The position numbers were made by a program, and so were the translations under genes. Below the pieces are notes generated by a model. That model worked only from the letters and a program-made list of their open reading frames with translations, did no database searches and had not been told where the DNA came from. Shown in pieces: positions 18,034-26,046 of a stretch of 64,000 bases of DNA. Numbering within the stretch: position 1 is the stretch's first letter; each line of letters starts with the position of its first letter. The DNA lies in contig NZ_KQ947475.1 of assembly GCF_001506075.1 (NCBI RefSeq), forward strand, positions 2,670,332 through 2,734,331, read 5' to 3'. The DNA comes from Vibrio sp. MEBiC08052 (lineage in GTDB: Bacteria > Pseudomonadota > Gammaproteobacteria > Enterobacterales > Vibrionaceae).

Positions 18034-19527
18034 TTAACCTAAATTGACGAAAACGCTCTTGGTTTCGGTATAGGCATCAATGACATTTTTGCCCATTTCA
18101 CGCCCCCATCCTGATTGCTTGTAGCCACCAAATGGCGAAGCAGGATCCACCACATTCCAGCAGTTAATCCATACGGATCCTGCTTTTATGCGACTGGCAA
18201 TGGTGTGCGCCTGAGTCAAATCATTGGTCCACAGACCGGCCGCCAAGCCAAAGGGGGTATCATTGGCACGGTGTACCAATTCATCCACATCGGACCAACT
18301 CATGACTGTCACCACAGGGCCGAAAATTTCTTCATGGGCGATACGAGCCTGTTCTTGTTTATCCAAAAACACCGTGGGTGACATAAAGTAGCCATCACCC
18401 AACTCGCTGGGTTTATGACCACCGCAAATCAGCTCCGCCCCTTCGGACACGGCACTGTCTACGTAACCTTTAACGACATTGAACTGGGCAGCGGACACCA
18501 AAGGTCCCATGGTGGTGCGTTCATTCAACCCCGGCCCCAACACGTGAGCAGCCGCGTGTTTACGTAATTCTTCAAGCGTTTGATCGAGCACACTGTCATG
18601 AACATAGAGGCGTGAGGCAGCGGTACAGACTTGGCCCTGGTTATAAAAAATACCGTCGGCTGCGCCCTTCGCCGCTTTGATAATGTCGGCATCAGGCAGA
18701 ATGATATTGGGCGACTTACCACCCAATTCGAGAGAGACTTTTTTCATGTTACTGACCGCACTTTGCGCAATCAGACGCCCGACACCGGTCGAGCCGGTAA
18801 AGGCAATTTTATCCACGCCCGGATGAGCCGCCAGTGGTGCACCGGCACCATCTCCAAAACCGGTTAACACGTTCACCACACCACGAGGAATACCGGCTTT
18901 TTCGATCAGATACGCCAAACGTAATGCAGACAGCGGTGTTTGTTCTGCCGGTTTTAAAACCGACGTACAACCGGTCGCCAGCGCCGGACCTAACTTCCAG
19001 GCACACATGGAGAGCGGGAAGTTCCAAGGTACGATCAAGGCACAAACCCCCACCGGCTCTTTGACGGTGTAGTTAAGCATGCGTTCGCCGGTACGAGGCG
19101 ACACAGGAATGGTGCTGCCTTCAATCTTGGAGGGCCAACCTGCAAAGTAACGAATGATGCTCGCGGTAATAACCACTTCACCATTTTTCGCATTGCTATA
19201 AGGTTTGCCGTTTTCCAGCGAAATAATTTGCCCAAGATTTTCCGCATCTTCTTCGATTAAATCGGCTAAGCGCAGCATCAGCTTGGTGCGTTGAGCGGGT
19301 GATACACACTGCCACTCACCTTCTAATGCTTGGCGCGCAGCTTGAACTGCGTGATCGACATCGGCCGCGGTCGCTTTGGCGACACTGGCGATGTTGTGCG
19401 TTGTTGCAGGATCTTCGACGTTAAAATATTCACCTGCCGCAGGCTCAACCCACTCCCCGCCAATAAACAAACGCTTTTGTTCGGCAAGAAAGCCTTGTAC
19501 TTCCGGAAACAGTGCCATGGTAGTCAT
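18034..19527 (-). CDS. NAD(P)-dependent aldehyde dehydrogenase
   Basis: A 497-residue aldehyde dehydrogenase of the betaine/phenylacetaldehyde dehydrogenase type: IVPWNFPLSMCAWKLGPALATG for the cofactor site, FTGSTGVGR for the dinucleotide loop, SLELGGKSPN with the general base Glu, and the catalytic cysteine in GQVCTAASR. It begins with the ATG at 19527, seven bases after a GAGG that spans the stop of the upstream thiamine-diphosphate enzyme gene, so the two are coupled. That pairing suggests that the aldehyde released by the decarboxylase is its substrate. Its size and motifs are complete. Confidence 0.9.
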   Translation of the reverse strand: MTTMALFPEVQGFLAEQKRLFIGGEWVEPAAGEYFNVEDPATTHNIASVAKATAADVDHAVQAARQALEGEWQCVSPAQRTKLMLRLADLIEEDAENLGQIISLENGKPYSNAKNGEVVITASIIRYFAGWPSKIEGSTIPVSPRTGERMLNYTVKEPVGVCALIVPWNFPLSMCAWKLGPALATGCTSVLKPAEQTPLSALRLAYLIEKAGIPRGVVNVLTGFGDGAGAPLAAHPGVDKIAFTGSTGVGRLIAQSAVSNMKKVSLELGGKSPNIILPDADIIKAAKGAADGIFYNQGQVCTAASRLYVHDSVLDQTLEELRKHAAAHVLGPGLNERTTMGPLVSAAQFNVVKGYVDSAVSEGAELICGGHKPSELGDGYFMSPTVFLDKQEQARIAHEEIFGPVVTVMSWSDVDELVHRANDTPFGLAAGLWTNDLTQAHTIASRIKAGSVWINCWNVVDPASPFGGYKQSGWGREMGKNVIDAYTETKSVFVNLG

Positions 19528-19535
19528 GATCAACC

Positions 19536-21077
19536 TCACAAAGACATTTCGATTAAGCGTGGCGCTTTTGCATCACACGCCGCTTTAAATTCACGCATTA
19601 GTTCCGCGTTATTGGTGACGCAGACCGAGTCCACACCATATGCCTTCGACAAGGCTTGCCAATCTACGCGAGGCCTGTCCAACTCAGTTAACGCCAAGGA
19701 ATTTTGGCCAAACTCAGTGACGCCATAACGGCGCAATTCATTTTGTAGAATGCTGTATTTATGATTAGCGGCGATCAGAATCACCACGGGTAGATTCTCG
19801 CGAGCGATACTCCACAAGGTTTGAATGGTGTACTGGGCACTGCCATCCGATTGCAAACACACCACAGTATTGCCCGGTTCAGCTAATGCGGCACCGAAAC
19901 CGGCGGGAATCCCTTGTCCAATCGCACCGCCGGTATTGGTTAACACGCGATGGCGCGATGCCAAAGCCGATTCGGTGAAAAACGGGTAACCACAGGTGCC
20001 GCCTTCAACGGACACAATACAGTTGTCAGGTAAGATGCTGGAGACGATTTTGCCAATCGATTGCGGGGTCAAAGCTTCGTTGGCCGCAGGCAACTCAATC
20101 GTGCCGACCAGATCTTTATGAGCAGGGGCATTGAGCAACTCGGCGAGCGCTTCCAGCGCACCTGATACATCGTCGCCCACATCCGCCAAAGTCACTAAGC
20201 GGTCGGTTTCTGCCAAGCGAGATGGCATCCCTTCGTAACCAAAATAGGCAATCGGCTCGACCACGCCGGCGCAAACCACTTCGTCGTATTGCTCTAACTC
20301 AGCAATGGCTTTTTCCGGGAAGTAAGGCAAACGATCAAGATCCGGCAAACCACCACCACGATGAGAAATACGCGGGAAGGTCTCGGCAAACATTTTGATG
20401 CCGGGCAACTGACCAATACGACCCGCGGCGGTTAAGCCTTTTTCATCCAAACCGTTATCACCGACAATGAAAACTAAACGCTTGCCCGCTTTAATACGCT
20501 CTGCCACAGCTTCTACATTGTCGGCTTTAAAATGACGTTTTGGCGGCAAGATCGACATCTTAGGCATATCCCCGGATAACGCTTTGGCCTGTAAATCCAT
20601 CGGTAAAACAAGAGTTGAAATCGCGCCGCAAGGCTGCCAGGCAGCACGCATGGCCGCGCCAAAATCTTCCACCATACGATCAACGGATTTAGAGGTGCGG
20701 AAAAATGCAGAAACCGGACGCGCCAGAGATTCAATGTCACTCGCCAACGGTGGATCATAATTGACATGCCAGGAGGCGTGATCACCCACCAGATTAACAA
20801 TCGGACTGTTGGCACGACGCGCATTGTGCAAATTGGCGATACCATTCGCAAAACCGGGGCCTAAATGGGTCAGTGTCAATGCCGGACGACCCGAAACTCG
20901 GCCATAGCCGTCCGCAGCACCAGTACACACGCCTTCGAACATACTGAGAACAGGGCGAAATTTTGGCTCGCTGTCCATCGCTGCCACAAACGGCATCTCT
21001 GTAGTTCCCGGATTTGCGAAACAGTACTCAACGCCTGATTCCACTGCCGCTTTAACAATTGCTTCTGCACCATTCAT
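19536..21077 (-). CDS. Thiamine-diphosphate-dependent decarboxylase/acetolactate synthase-like enzyme
   Basis: A 513-residue ThDP enzyme of the acetolactate synthase/benzoylformate decarboxylase superfamily: N-terminal pyrimidine domain with the catalytic Glu48 in SMFEGVCTGAADGYGR, a central domain, and the C-terminal pyrophosphate domain with the GDG-type metal motif as QSDGSAQYTIQTLWSIARENLPVVILIAANHK. No FAD-site insert is obvious. Enzymes of this group decarboxylate 2-oxo acids or join them to aldehydes. It is the first gene of the large minus-strand operon and is coupled to an aldehyde dehydrogenase, so 2-oxo acid decarboxylation to an aldehyde is the likeliest role. The substrate is unknown. 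Confidence 0.82.
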   Translation of the reverse strand: MNGAEAIVKAAVESGVEYCFANPGTTEMPFVAAMDSEPKFRPVLSMFEGVCTGAADGYGRVSGRPALTLTHLGPGFANGIANLHNARRANSPIVNLVGDHASWHVNYDPPLASDIESLARPVSAFFRTSKSVDRMVEDFGAAMRAAWQPCGAISTLVLPMDLQAKALSGDMPKMSILPPKRHFKADNVEAVAERIKAGKRLVFIVGDNGLDEKGLTAAGRIGQLPGIKMFAETFPRISHRGGGLPDLDRLPYFPEKAIAELEQYDEVVCAGVVEPIAYFGYEGMPSRLAETDRLVTLADVGDDVSGALEALAELLNAPAHKDLVGTIELPAANEALTPQSIGKIVSSILPDNCIVSVEGGTCGYPFFTESALASRHRVLTNTGGAIGQGIPAGFGAALAEPGNTVVCLQSDGSAQYTIQTLWSIARENLPVVILIAANHKYSILQNELRRYGVTEFGQNSLALTELDRPRVDWQALSKAYGVDSVCVTNNAELMREFKAACDAKAPRLIEMSL

Positions 21078-21252
21078 AGGACAACCTCTTTATTTAACTT
21101 ATTCTCACATTATGCGAAACAACCAATACATGTCAACGAATAAAATGATTTTTATTACATCGATATGGCCAAATATAAGATTTTTGTGATGATTTTCGTC
21201 TTTTTATTAACTATTTTTTCATTATTCTCAAAATACGAAAAAATATGAAGAT
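21078..21252 (-). promoter_or_regulatory. Promoter region of the large catabolic operon with two copies of a shared motif
   Basis: An AT-rich stretch upstream of the thiamine-diphosphate enzyme gene. It holds TTCTCACATTATGCGAA (21102-21118) and TTCTCAAAATACGAA (21225-21239). Related copies are at 22937-22951, 23003-23017 (inverted), 24307-24323 (inverted) and 33874-33890, all in front of genes of this cluster. These could be operators for the IclR or LuxR-type regulator. I cannot fix the -10 and -35 elements. Confidence 0.45.
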
Positions 21253-21289
21253 AAAAAAACAGCGTGAGCAGATAAACCGCTGACGCTGT
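21253..21289 (-). terminator. Rho-independent terminator
   Basis: ACAGCGT (21259-21265) pairs with ACGCTGT (21283-21289), with an inner three-pair extension, and on the minus strand the stem runs into seven T. It lies 50 bp after the aldehyde dehydrogenase stop at 21339, so that gene is a separate transcription unit from the operon that starts at 21077. Confidence 0.88.
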
Positions 21290-21338
21290 CAACATGGGAA
21301 GGATTTTCCAGAGCAGAAATGTCTAAAACAGAAAACTA

Positions 21339-22751
21339 TTATTTATTAATATGCACAACCTGCAGAGAGGTGAACTCCAGTAACCCTTCCTCACCAAACT
21401 CCACACCGAAACCCGACATTTTACAGCCACCCATTGGGATATTCGGCTGAATTTTAGCGTGGGTGTTGACGAACGTCGTACCACACTCCAGACGAGATGC
21501 GATGGCTGTCGCCTCAGCAGTATCAGGGCCCCAAACCGAGCCATCCAGACCCACATCCACGCCATTGGCCATTTCCACCGCATCGTTAACATCCGCGAAC
21601 TTGACAATAGGCAGCGCCGGGCCAAACTGCTCTTCTTGAACCAGCAGAGCGTCGTTAGAAATATCGGCAACCAGCGTCGGAGGATAGAAGTAACCAACAC
21701 CGTCAAGTGGCTGACCGCCCGTTAATATGGTCGCCCCGCCTTTACGGGCATCTTCCACATAATCCACAACAATTTGCAGTTGGTCTTTATTTTGTACTGG
21801 ACCAAAGTTCACGCCCTCATCCATACCGTTACCAATCACTTGCTCATTGGCAATCGCAACCAGAGCGGCACACATATCATCATAGACAGACTCATGTACG
21901 TAAAGACGTTTGATCGCCCCACAGGTTTGTCCCATGTTTAAGAAAGCAGCAGCAAAAATATCCGGAGCAACTTTGGCCACGTCCGTACCTTCTAATACAA
22001 TCGCGGCATCATTACCGCCCAACTCCAGAGTCAGACGCTTCAAGTTATCAGCCGCATTGCGCATCACCGACTGACCCGTTTCCGTAGACCCTGTGAATAC
22101 AATCTTATTAATTTGAGGATGAGCGGTCATGCCACTGCCAATACCACTTTCACCAGTGATAATATTGATCACCCCTTTCGGCACATGATTATTGATAATT
22201 TCTACCAATTTAATGGTACTTAGGGGCGTTAAACCAGAAGGCTTATTGATGACCGTATTGCCCGCACGTAGGGCAGGAATGATGTGCCAGATAGCAATCA
22301 TTAAAGGCCAGTTCCAAGGCGTAATCGAAGCCACTACACCAAGCGGTTTACGGTGGATCTCAATCCGTTTGGTATCGGTCTCTTCCGCGACTTCGACCGG
22401 AATGTCTTGCGAAGCGGCAAAACGTAACCATGCGACACCCGCTTGTACTTCACCCATAGCAAGCGGTAAAGGTTTACCTTGCTCAGCGACAATCAACTCC
22501 GCGATTTCACTGGCGCGTTTTTCCAATTCATCGCCAGCGTTGTTTAAACAACGTTTACGCTCTTCATGGCTGGATACGGACCAACTTTTGAAGGCGGTTT
22601 GGGCCGCCTCGACGGCTTCTTCTAATTGAGATTTATCCCCATTTGCACATGTTGCTACAACGTCAAATGTGGCGGGGGTGATAACATTGAAAGGTGTATG
22701 ATTCCCTTCTACCCACTCCCCATTGATCAGAAATTTAAAATGACGACTCAT
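21339..22751 (-). CDS. NAD(P)-dependent aldehyde dehydrogenase
   Basis: A 470-residue aldehyde dehydrogenase with all core motifs: SITPWNWPLMIAIWH, FTGSTETGQ, TLELGGNDAAI with the general base, and the catalytic cysteine in MGQTCGAIKR, then EEQFGPALPIVKF. It is of the long-chain/aromatic aldehyde branch, but the substrate is not set. The start at 22751 follows GGAGG; an upstream ATG at 22820 would add 23 residues without similarity to the family. It stands alone between its own terminator and a 418-bp divergent promoter region shared with the IclR gene, so the IclR protein probably controls it. Confidence 0.9.
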   Translation of the reverse strand: MSRHFKFLINGEWVEGNHTPFNVITPATFDVVATCANGDKSQLEEAVEAAQTAFKSWSVSSHEERKRCLNNAGDELEKRASEIAELIVAEQGKPLPLAMGEVQAGVAWLRFAASQDIPVEVAEETDTKRIEIHRKPLGVVASITPWNWPLMIAIWHIIPALRAGNTVINKPSGLTPLSTIKLVEIINNHVPKGVINIITGESGIGSGMTAHPQINKIVFTGSTETGQSVMRNAADNLKRLTLELGGNDAAIVLEGTDVAKVAPDIFAAAFLNMGQTCGAIKRLYVHESVYDDMCAALVAIANEQVIGNGMDEGVNFGPVQNKDQLQIVVDYVEDARKGGATILTGGQPLDGVGYFYPPTLVADISNDALLVQEEQFGPALPIVKFADVNDAVEMANGVDVGLDGSVWGPDTAEATAIASRLECGTTFVNTHAKIQPNIPMGGCKMSGFGVEFGEEGLLEFTSLQVVHINK

Positions 22752-23169
22752 TGCTAACCTCCACCGGCTTGCGATGCCGAGTACAATACTACAGCATGAC
22801 ATAGACAATAAATTAACCAAGCAGCGCCATCAGCATGATATCAACTTCACTGATTTCGCCAAGAACAGCTTTTAAAAACACAATGTAAGATTTATTGCAC
22901 ACAAAAGCACTCATGTAAACGATATTTTTATATTTTTTCTCAAATTAAGAAAATACGCTTCACAAAAAGACCTTTAAGATCGGGGATAACTTTCATTCAT
23001 TATCCAGAATATGAGAATAGAGGCATTTTTCAGTAGCAAATTAAATGCTATTCTGAAGATATAAGAAAAGAAAAAAATCTCACCATGTTAAAAAACAAGA
23101 CAAAAATCAGTTAAAAATAGCGCTTTCGAACATATAATCTAAACACATATTGATCACTAAGGGGTTTCC
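22752..23169. promoter_or_regulatory. Divergent promoter region, aldehyde dehydrogenase / IclR regulator
   Basis: A 418-bp AT-rich gap with no gene. It carries TTCTCAAATTAAGAA (22937-22951) and, on the minus strand, TTCTCATATTCTGGA (23003-23017), two copies of the motif also found before the large operon and before the amine oxidase genes. The pair sits near the middle of the gap, about 185 bp and 155-165 bp from the two start codons, as expected for an operator shared by both directions. Promoter hexamers were not assigned. Confidence 0.5.
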
Positions 23170-23931
23170 GTGTCCAGTCTCAATAAAATGTTAAACGTCC
23201 TCAATATTTTTGGGCCAGGCTCTCTCGTCATTAATGTGGACGACATCGCCAAACAGTTGTCCCTTTCCCGCGCAACTGCCTATCGCTATGTACGAGAGCT
23301 GTGTGACGCAGGCTTATTAATCCGTATTGAGACAAGCTACACCCTTGGCCCCAGAATCATCGAACTGGATTGGATGATGAGACAGCATGATCCGCTGATA
23401 TCCCATGGGCGCGAAGTGATGGCCGATTTGTCGAAAAGCACCGGACTCACCGTGTACATGAGCGTGTTTTACGATGGCCACATCATCAATACCCATATTG
23501 AATCCGACATTAAAAAGTATGGTTTCACCTTTGGTCGAGGGCGTCCTTTGCCGATTTTTAAAGGGGCGCAATCTAAGGTGCTGGTGGCATTCCAAAAAAC
23601 CAATCGCCTGAAAAAAATCTATGATGAGCAGATTGAACCAAGTGAAGACTATAATCTCACTTGGAAAGAGTTTAATGCGGAAACCAAAAAAATCCGTAAA
23701 GATGGCTTTTGCGTCACTCATGATGAGCTAAACCTCGGCCTAACGGGGATTGCCGCGCCCATTCTTAACCTTGAAAACGATGACATTATCGGCAGTATCG
23801 CTTTTGTCGGTACCACCAGCGCATTCGAACTATTCCGCCTTGAAGCGGTAGTTGAACGACTGCAACAGGCCACAGCCCGTATTGAAAAAGGTGCCTATCT
23901 AGACAACGAGCAAGTCACAGATAAAATGTGA
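23170..23931 (+). CDS. IclR-family transcriptional regulator
   Basis: A 253-residue IclR-type regulator: an N-terminal winged helix-turn-helix (residues about 5-60, with VDDIAKQLSLSRATAYRYVRELCDAGLL) and a C-terminal GAF-like effector domain (residues about 75-245, with the conserved FGRGRPLPIFKGAQSKVLVA and GLTGIAAPILN). Such proteins govern aromatic and small-acid catabolic genes, often activating with the substrate. The start is a GTG at 23170 after AAGGGG. It is divergent from an aldehyde dehydrogenase and upstream of the amine oxidase genes, so it is the leading candidate for the pathway regulator. Confidence 0.9.
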   Translation: MSSLNKMLNVLNIFGPGSLVINVDDIAKQLSLSRATAYRYVRELCDAGLLIRIETSYTLGPRIIELDWMMRQHDPLISHGREVMADLSKSTGLTVYMSVFYDGHIINTHIESDIKKYGFTFGRGRPLPIFKGAQSKVLVAFQKTNRLKKIYDEQIEPSEDYNLTWKEFNAETKKIRKDGFCVTHDELNLGLTGIAAPILNLENDDIIGSIAFVGTTSAFELFRLEAVVERLQQATARIEKGAYLDNEQVTDKM

Positions 23932-23951
23932 AAAACCGTTAACAAAGCACA

Positions 23952-24005
23952 CAGCACATAAAAAAGCAGAGTCAGGTAGAAGCCCCTCTGCTTTTTTATG
24001 TGCTG
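23952..24005 (+). terminator. Terminator with a perfect 20-bp stem
   Basis: Bases 23952-23971 and 23986-24005 are exact reverse complements with a 14-base loop. The stem includes GCAGAG/CTCTGC flanked by an A6/T6 pair, so the hairpin has a T-run on either strand. It lies 21 bp past the IclR stop codon. The stem is longer than in most intrinsic terminators. Confidence 0.8.
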
Positions 24006-24377
24006 AGTCAGCCACTCTTATGGCCTACCTTCTATCCCTCTCTTAACTTTCTCTTCATGACCGTATCAACCCATCCCTCCCTTGATAGAAACCATATTGG
24101 TTAGCCCCCAAACCTCACTCTCCCCTATTTTTCAAGGGCTAAACAGCACACATGAATACTCAGGCACAAATGAGAGCACACTGAAACATTTTAAAAGACT
24201 TTGTACGCAAACCCTCATTCAACCCCATTTTCATATCATCACACACAAATACAAAAATAGAAAAATGCTCAAAAAATAATAAAATCCACTTTAAAAAAAC
24301 ATTATTTTATCGTAATGTGAGAATTCAATATAAAAATAATTTACCAAAATAACAATTGATCCTTTGAGGTGATACCC
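24006..24377 (+). promoter_or_regulatory. Upstream region of the amine oxidase genes
   Basis: About 370 bp without a convincing gene; a 65-codon reading frame inside has no recognisable features. The 3' part is very AT-rich. The minus-strand motif TTCTCACATTACGATAA lies at 24307-24323, 55-70 bp before the start codon, and is the best copy of the cluster's shared motif. The ribosome-binding site GAGGTG is seven bases before the ATG at 24378. Confidence 0.45.
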
Positions 24378-25517
24378 ATGCAAGAGAACACAAAAATCGA
24401 TTTTATCTACCTTTCAGAGCCAGACATGATTAAAGCTGGTGTAATGGATATGCCTCGCTGTGTAGATACCATGGAAGAAATGTTTGGTCTTTTATACAAG
24501 GGTGACTACAGAATGGCGGGGGCGAATAGTGACTCACATGGCGCCTTAATTACGTTTCCAGACCAATCACCTTTTCCAACCATGCCAAAACCTACAGCAG
24601 ATCGTCGTTTGATGGCTATGCCTGCCTACCTTGGCGGTGACTTTCAAACCTCTGGCGTGAAGTGGTATGGCTCCAATATCGCTAACCGCGAAAAAGGCCT
24701 GCCGCGTTCCATCCTCACGCTGATTCTCAATGATATTGATACGGGTGCACCGCTGGCCTTTATGTCCGCCAACCTTTTATCCGCTTACCGTACAGGAGCG
24801 ATTCCGGGTGTTGGTGCACGCCACCTTGCCCGTAAAGATTCTAAAGTGATTGGCTTATTAGGCCCCGGTGTCATGGGTAAAACCACCGTATCTGCCTTTA
24901 TGGCGGCCTGTCCTCACCTTGATACGATCAAGATAAAGGGGCGTGGTCAAAAGAGTCTGGATGATTTCATCGGGTGGCTAAAGGAAACCTTCCCACAAAT
25001 TACCGACATCCAAGTCGTCGATAGTATTGAAGCGGTGGTTCGAGGGTCTGACCTTGTCACTTACTGTAATTCCGGAGAGACAGGTGACCCATCTACTTAT
25101 CCAATTGTTAAACGCGAATGGGTCAAACCCGGAGCGTTTTTAGCCATGCCAGCGAGCTGCTCTTTAGATGAAGGGATGGAAGGTCCCGGGGTTCGTAAGG
25201 TATTGGATAATACGCGTCTGTATGAAGCATGGTATGAAGAATTACCGAAACCTGCCCATAACTGTGTACCACTGATTGGCGTTCGCTTTATGGACATGAT
25301 TGCCGCAGGTCAGCTTGATAAAGCAGAACTGGAAGACATTGGCAAAATTGTGGCGAACGATGCGCCCGGTCGTCAAAACGATGAAGAAATCATCATTATG
25401 TCGGTCGGTGGCATGCCGGTAGAAGACGTTGCTTGGGCGACGGTGATTTATCGCAATGCGTTAGAACAAGGCATCGGCGTGAAACTCAACCTTTGGGATA
25501 CACCGGTTTTACGCTAA
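24378..25517 (+). CDS. Ornithine cyclodeaminase/mu-crystallin-like protein, tyramine oxidase subunit B type
   Basis: A 379-residue protein of the ornithine cyclodeaminase/mu-crystallin superfamily. The Rossmann motif is GLLGPGVMGKTTVSAFM (near residue 175), and the N-terminal domain contains VKWYGSNIANREKGLPRSILTLILNDIDTGAPLAFM. The length exceeds true ornithine cyclodeaminases (about 330-350), and the sequence matches the type annotated as tyramine oxidase subunit B, which works with an FAD protein in amine breakdown. The Rid protein and FAD oxidoreductase genes follow, which supports this. A GTG nine bases upstream is in frame but the ATG at 24378 has the better spaced ribosome-binding site. 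The exact amine is not known. Confidence 0.8.
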   Translation: MQENTKIDFIYLSEPDMIKAGVMDMPRCVDTMEEMFGLLYKGDYRMAGANSDSHGALITFPDQSPFPTMPKPTADRRLMAMPAYLGGDFQTSGVKWYGSNIANREKGLPRSILTLILNDIDTGAPLAFMSANLLSAYRTGAIPGVGARHLARKDSKVIGLLGPGVMGKTTVSAFMAACPHLDTIKIKGRGQKSLDDFIGWLKETFPQITDIQVVDSIEAVVRGSDLVTYCNSGETGDPSTYPIVKREWVKPGAFLAMPASCSLDEGMEGPGVRKVLDNTRLYEAWYEELPKPAHNCVPLIGVRFMDMIAAGQLDKAELEDIGKIVANDAPGRQNDEEIIIMSVGGMPVEDVAWATVIYRNALEQGIGVKLNLWDTPVLR

Positions 25518-25564
25518 GCGTACAACGATGACTGCCCTCTGATACTATTTTTAGGAAAACTCAA

Positions 25565-25987
25565 ATGACCATGATTACCAAAGTAAAAACCGGTTCAAAA
25601 CTGGAAGAATTAAGCAGCTACTCGCGCCTAGTGTGCGTCGATAATTGGATTTTTGTTTCCAATACCGCGGGCCGAAATCCTGTGACAAAGGAAATCCCGG
25701 AAGATGTCCTTGAACAAACTCACCAAGTGTTCAGCAATGTTGAAGCTGCGCTAAAAAGTGTCGGTTCCAGCCTTGCCGATGTGGTGATGTCGCGTGTGTT
25801 CATCCAAGACCCGGCAGACACCCAAGCCGTCATGACGCTCATCGGTGATAAGTTTCGCGGTGTCGATCCTGCGACGACGGTTACCTGCCCGCCACTGGGT
25901 TCAACCATCTACAAGATGGAGTTAGAAGTCACTGCTTATCGTGGTGCTGCCAACGCTGACGTTGAAACCGTTACCCTTGCTCAATAA
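25565..25987 (+). CDS. Rid-family (YjgF/YER057c) protein without the RidA arginine
   Basis: A 140-residue Rid-superfamily protein; RidA hydrolyses reactive enamines and imines that amino-acid or amine oxidation releases. The family core is clear: FVSNTAGRNPVTKEIPEDVLEQTHQVFSNVEAALKSVGSSLADVVMSRVFIQD. In E. coli RidA an arginine (R105, in ARSCVEV) is essential for deaminase activity; the aligned stretch here reads ATTVTCP, so that arginine is absent, as in the non-RidA Rid subgroups. It probably handles a product of the amine oxidase but may not be an imine hydrolase. It lies 47 bp after the cyclodeaminase-like gene. Confidence 0.85.
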   Translation: MTMITKVKTGSKLEELSSYSRLVCVDNWIFVSNTAGRNPVTKEIPEDVLEQTHQVFSNVEAALKSVGSSLADVVMSRVFIQDPADTQAVMTLIGDKFRGVDPATTVTCPPLGSTIYKMELEVTAYRGAANADVETVTLAQ

Positions 25988-25997
25988 CACCGCTTGG

Positions 25998-26024
25998 AAG
26001 GCAGAGGCTCACTGGATCTGCCTT
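25998..26024 (+). other. Intercistronic hairpin before the FAD oxidoreductase gene
   Basis: AAGGCAGA (25998-26005) and TCTGCCTT (26017-26024) are perfect complements around an 11-base loop, in the 59-bp gap between the Rid and FAD oxidoreductase genes. There is no full U-tract; a processing or partial-termination site is possible. Confidence 0.5.
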
Positions 26025-26046
26025 TCGGTCAATTTTCAGGAAACAA

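Noticed and set aside
24082..24279. 65-codon open frame before the amine oxidase genes
   Set aside because: No ribosome-binding site and a composition that looks like AT-rich intergenic DNA; the protein has no recognisable features.
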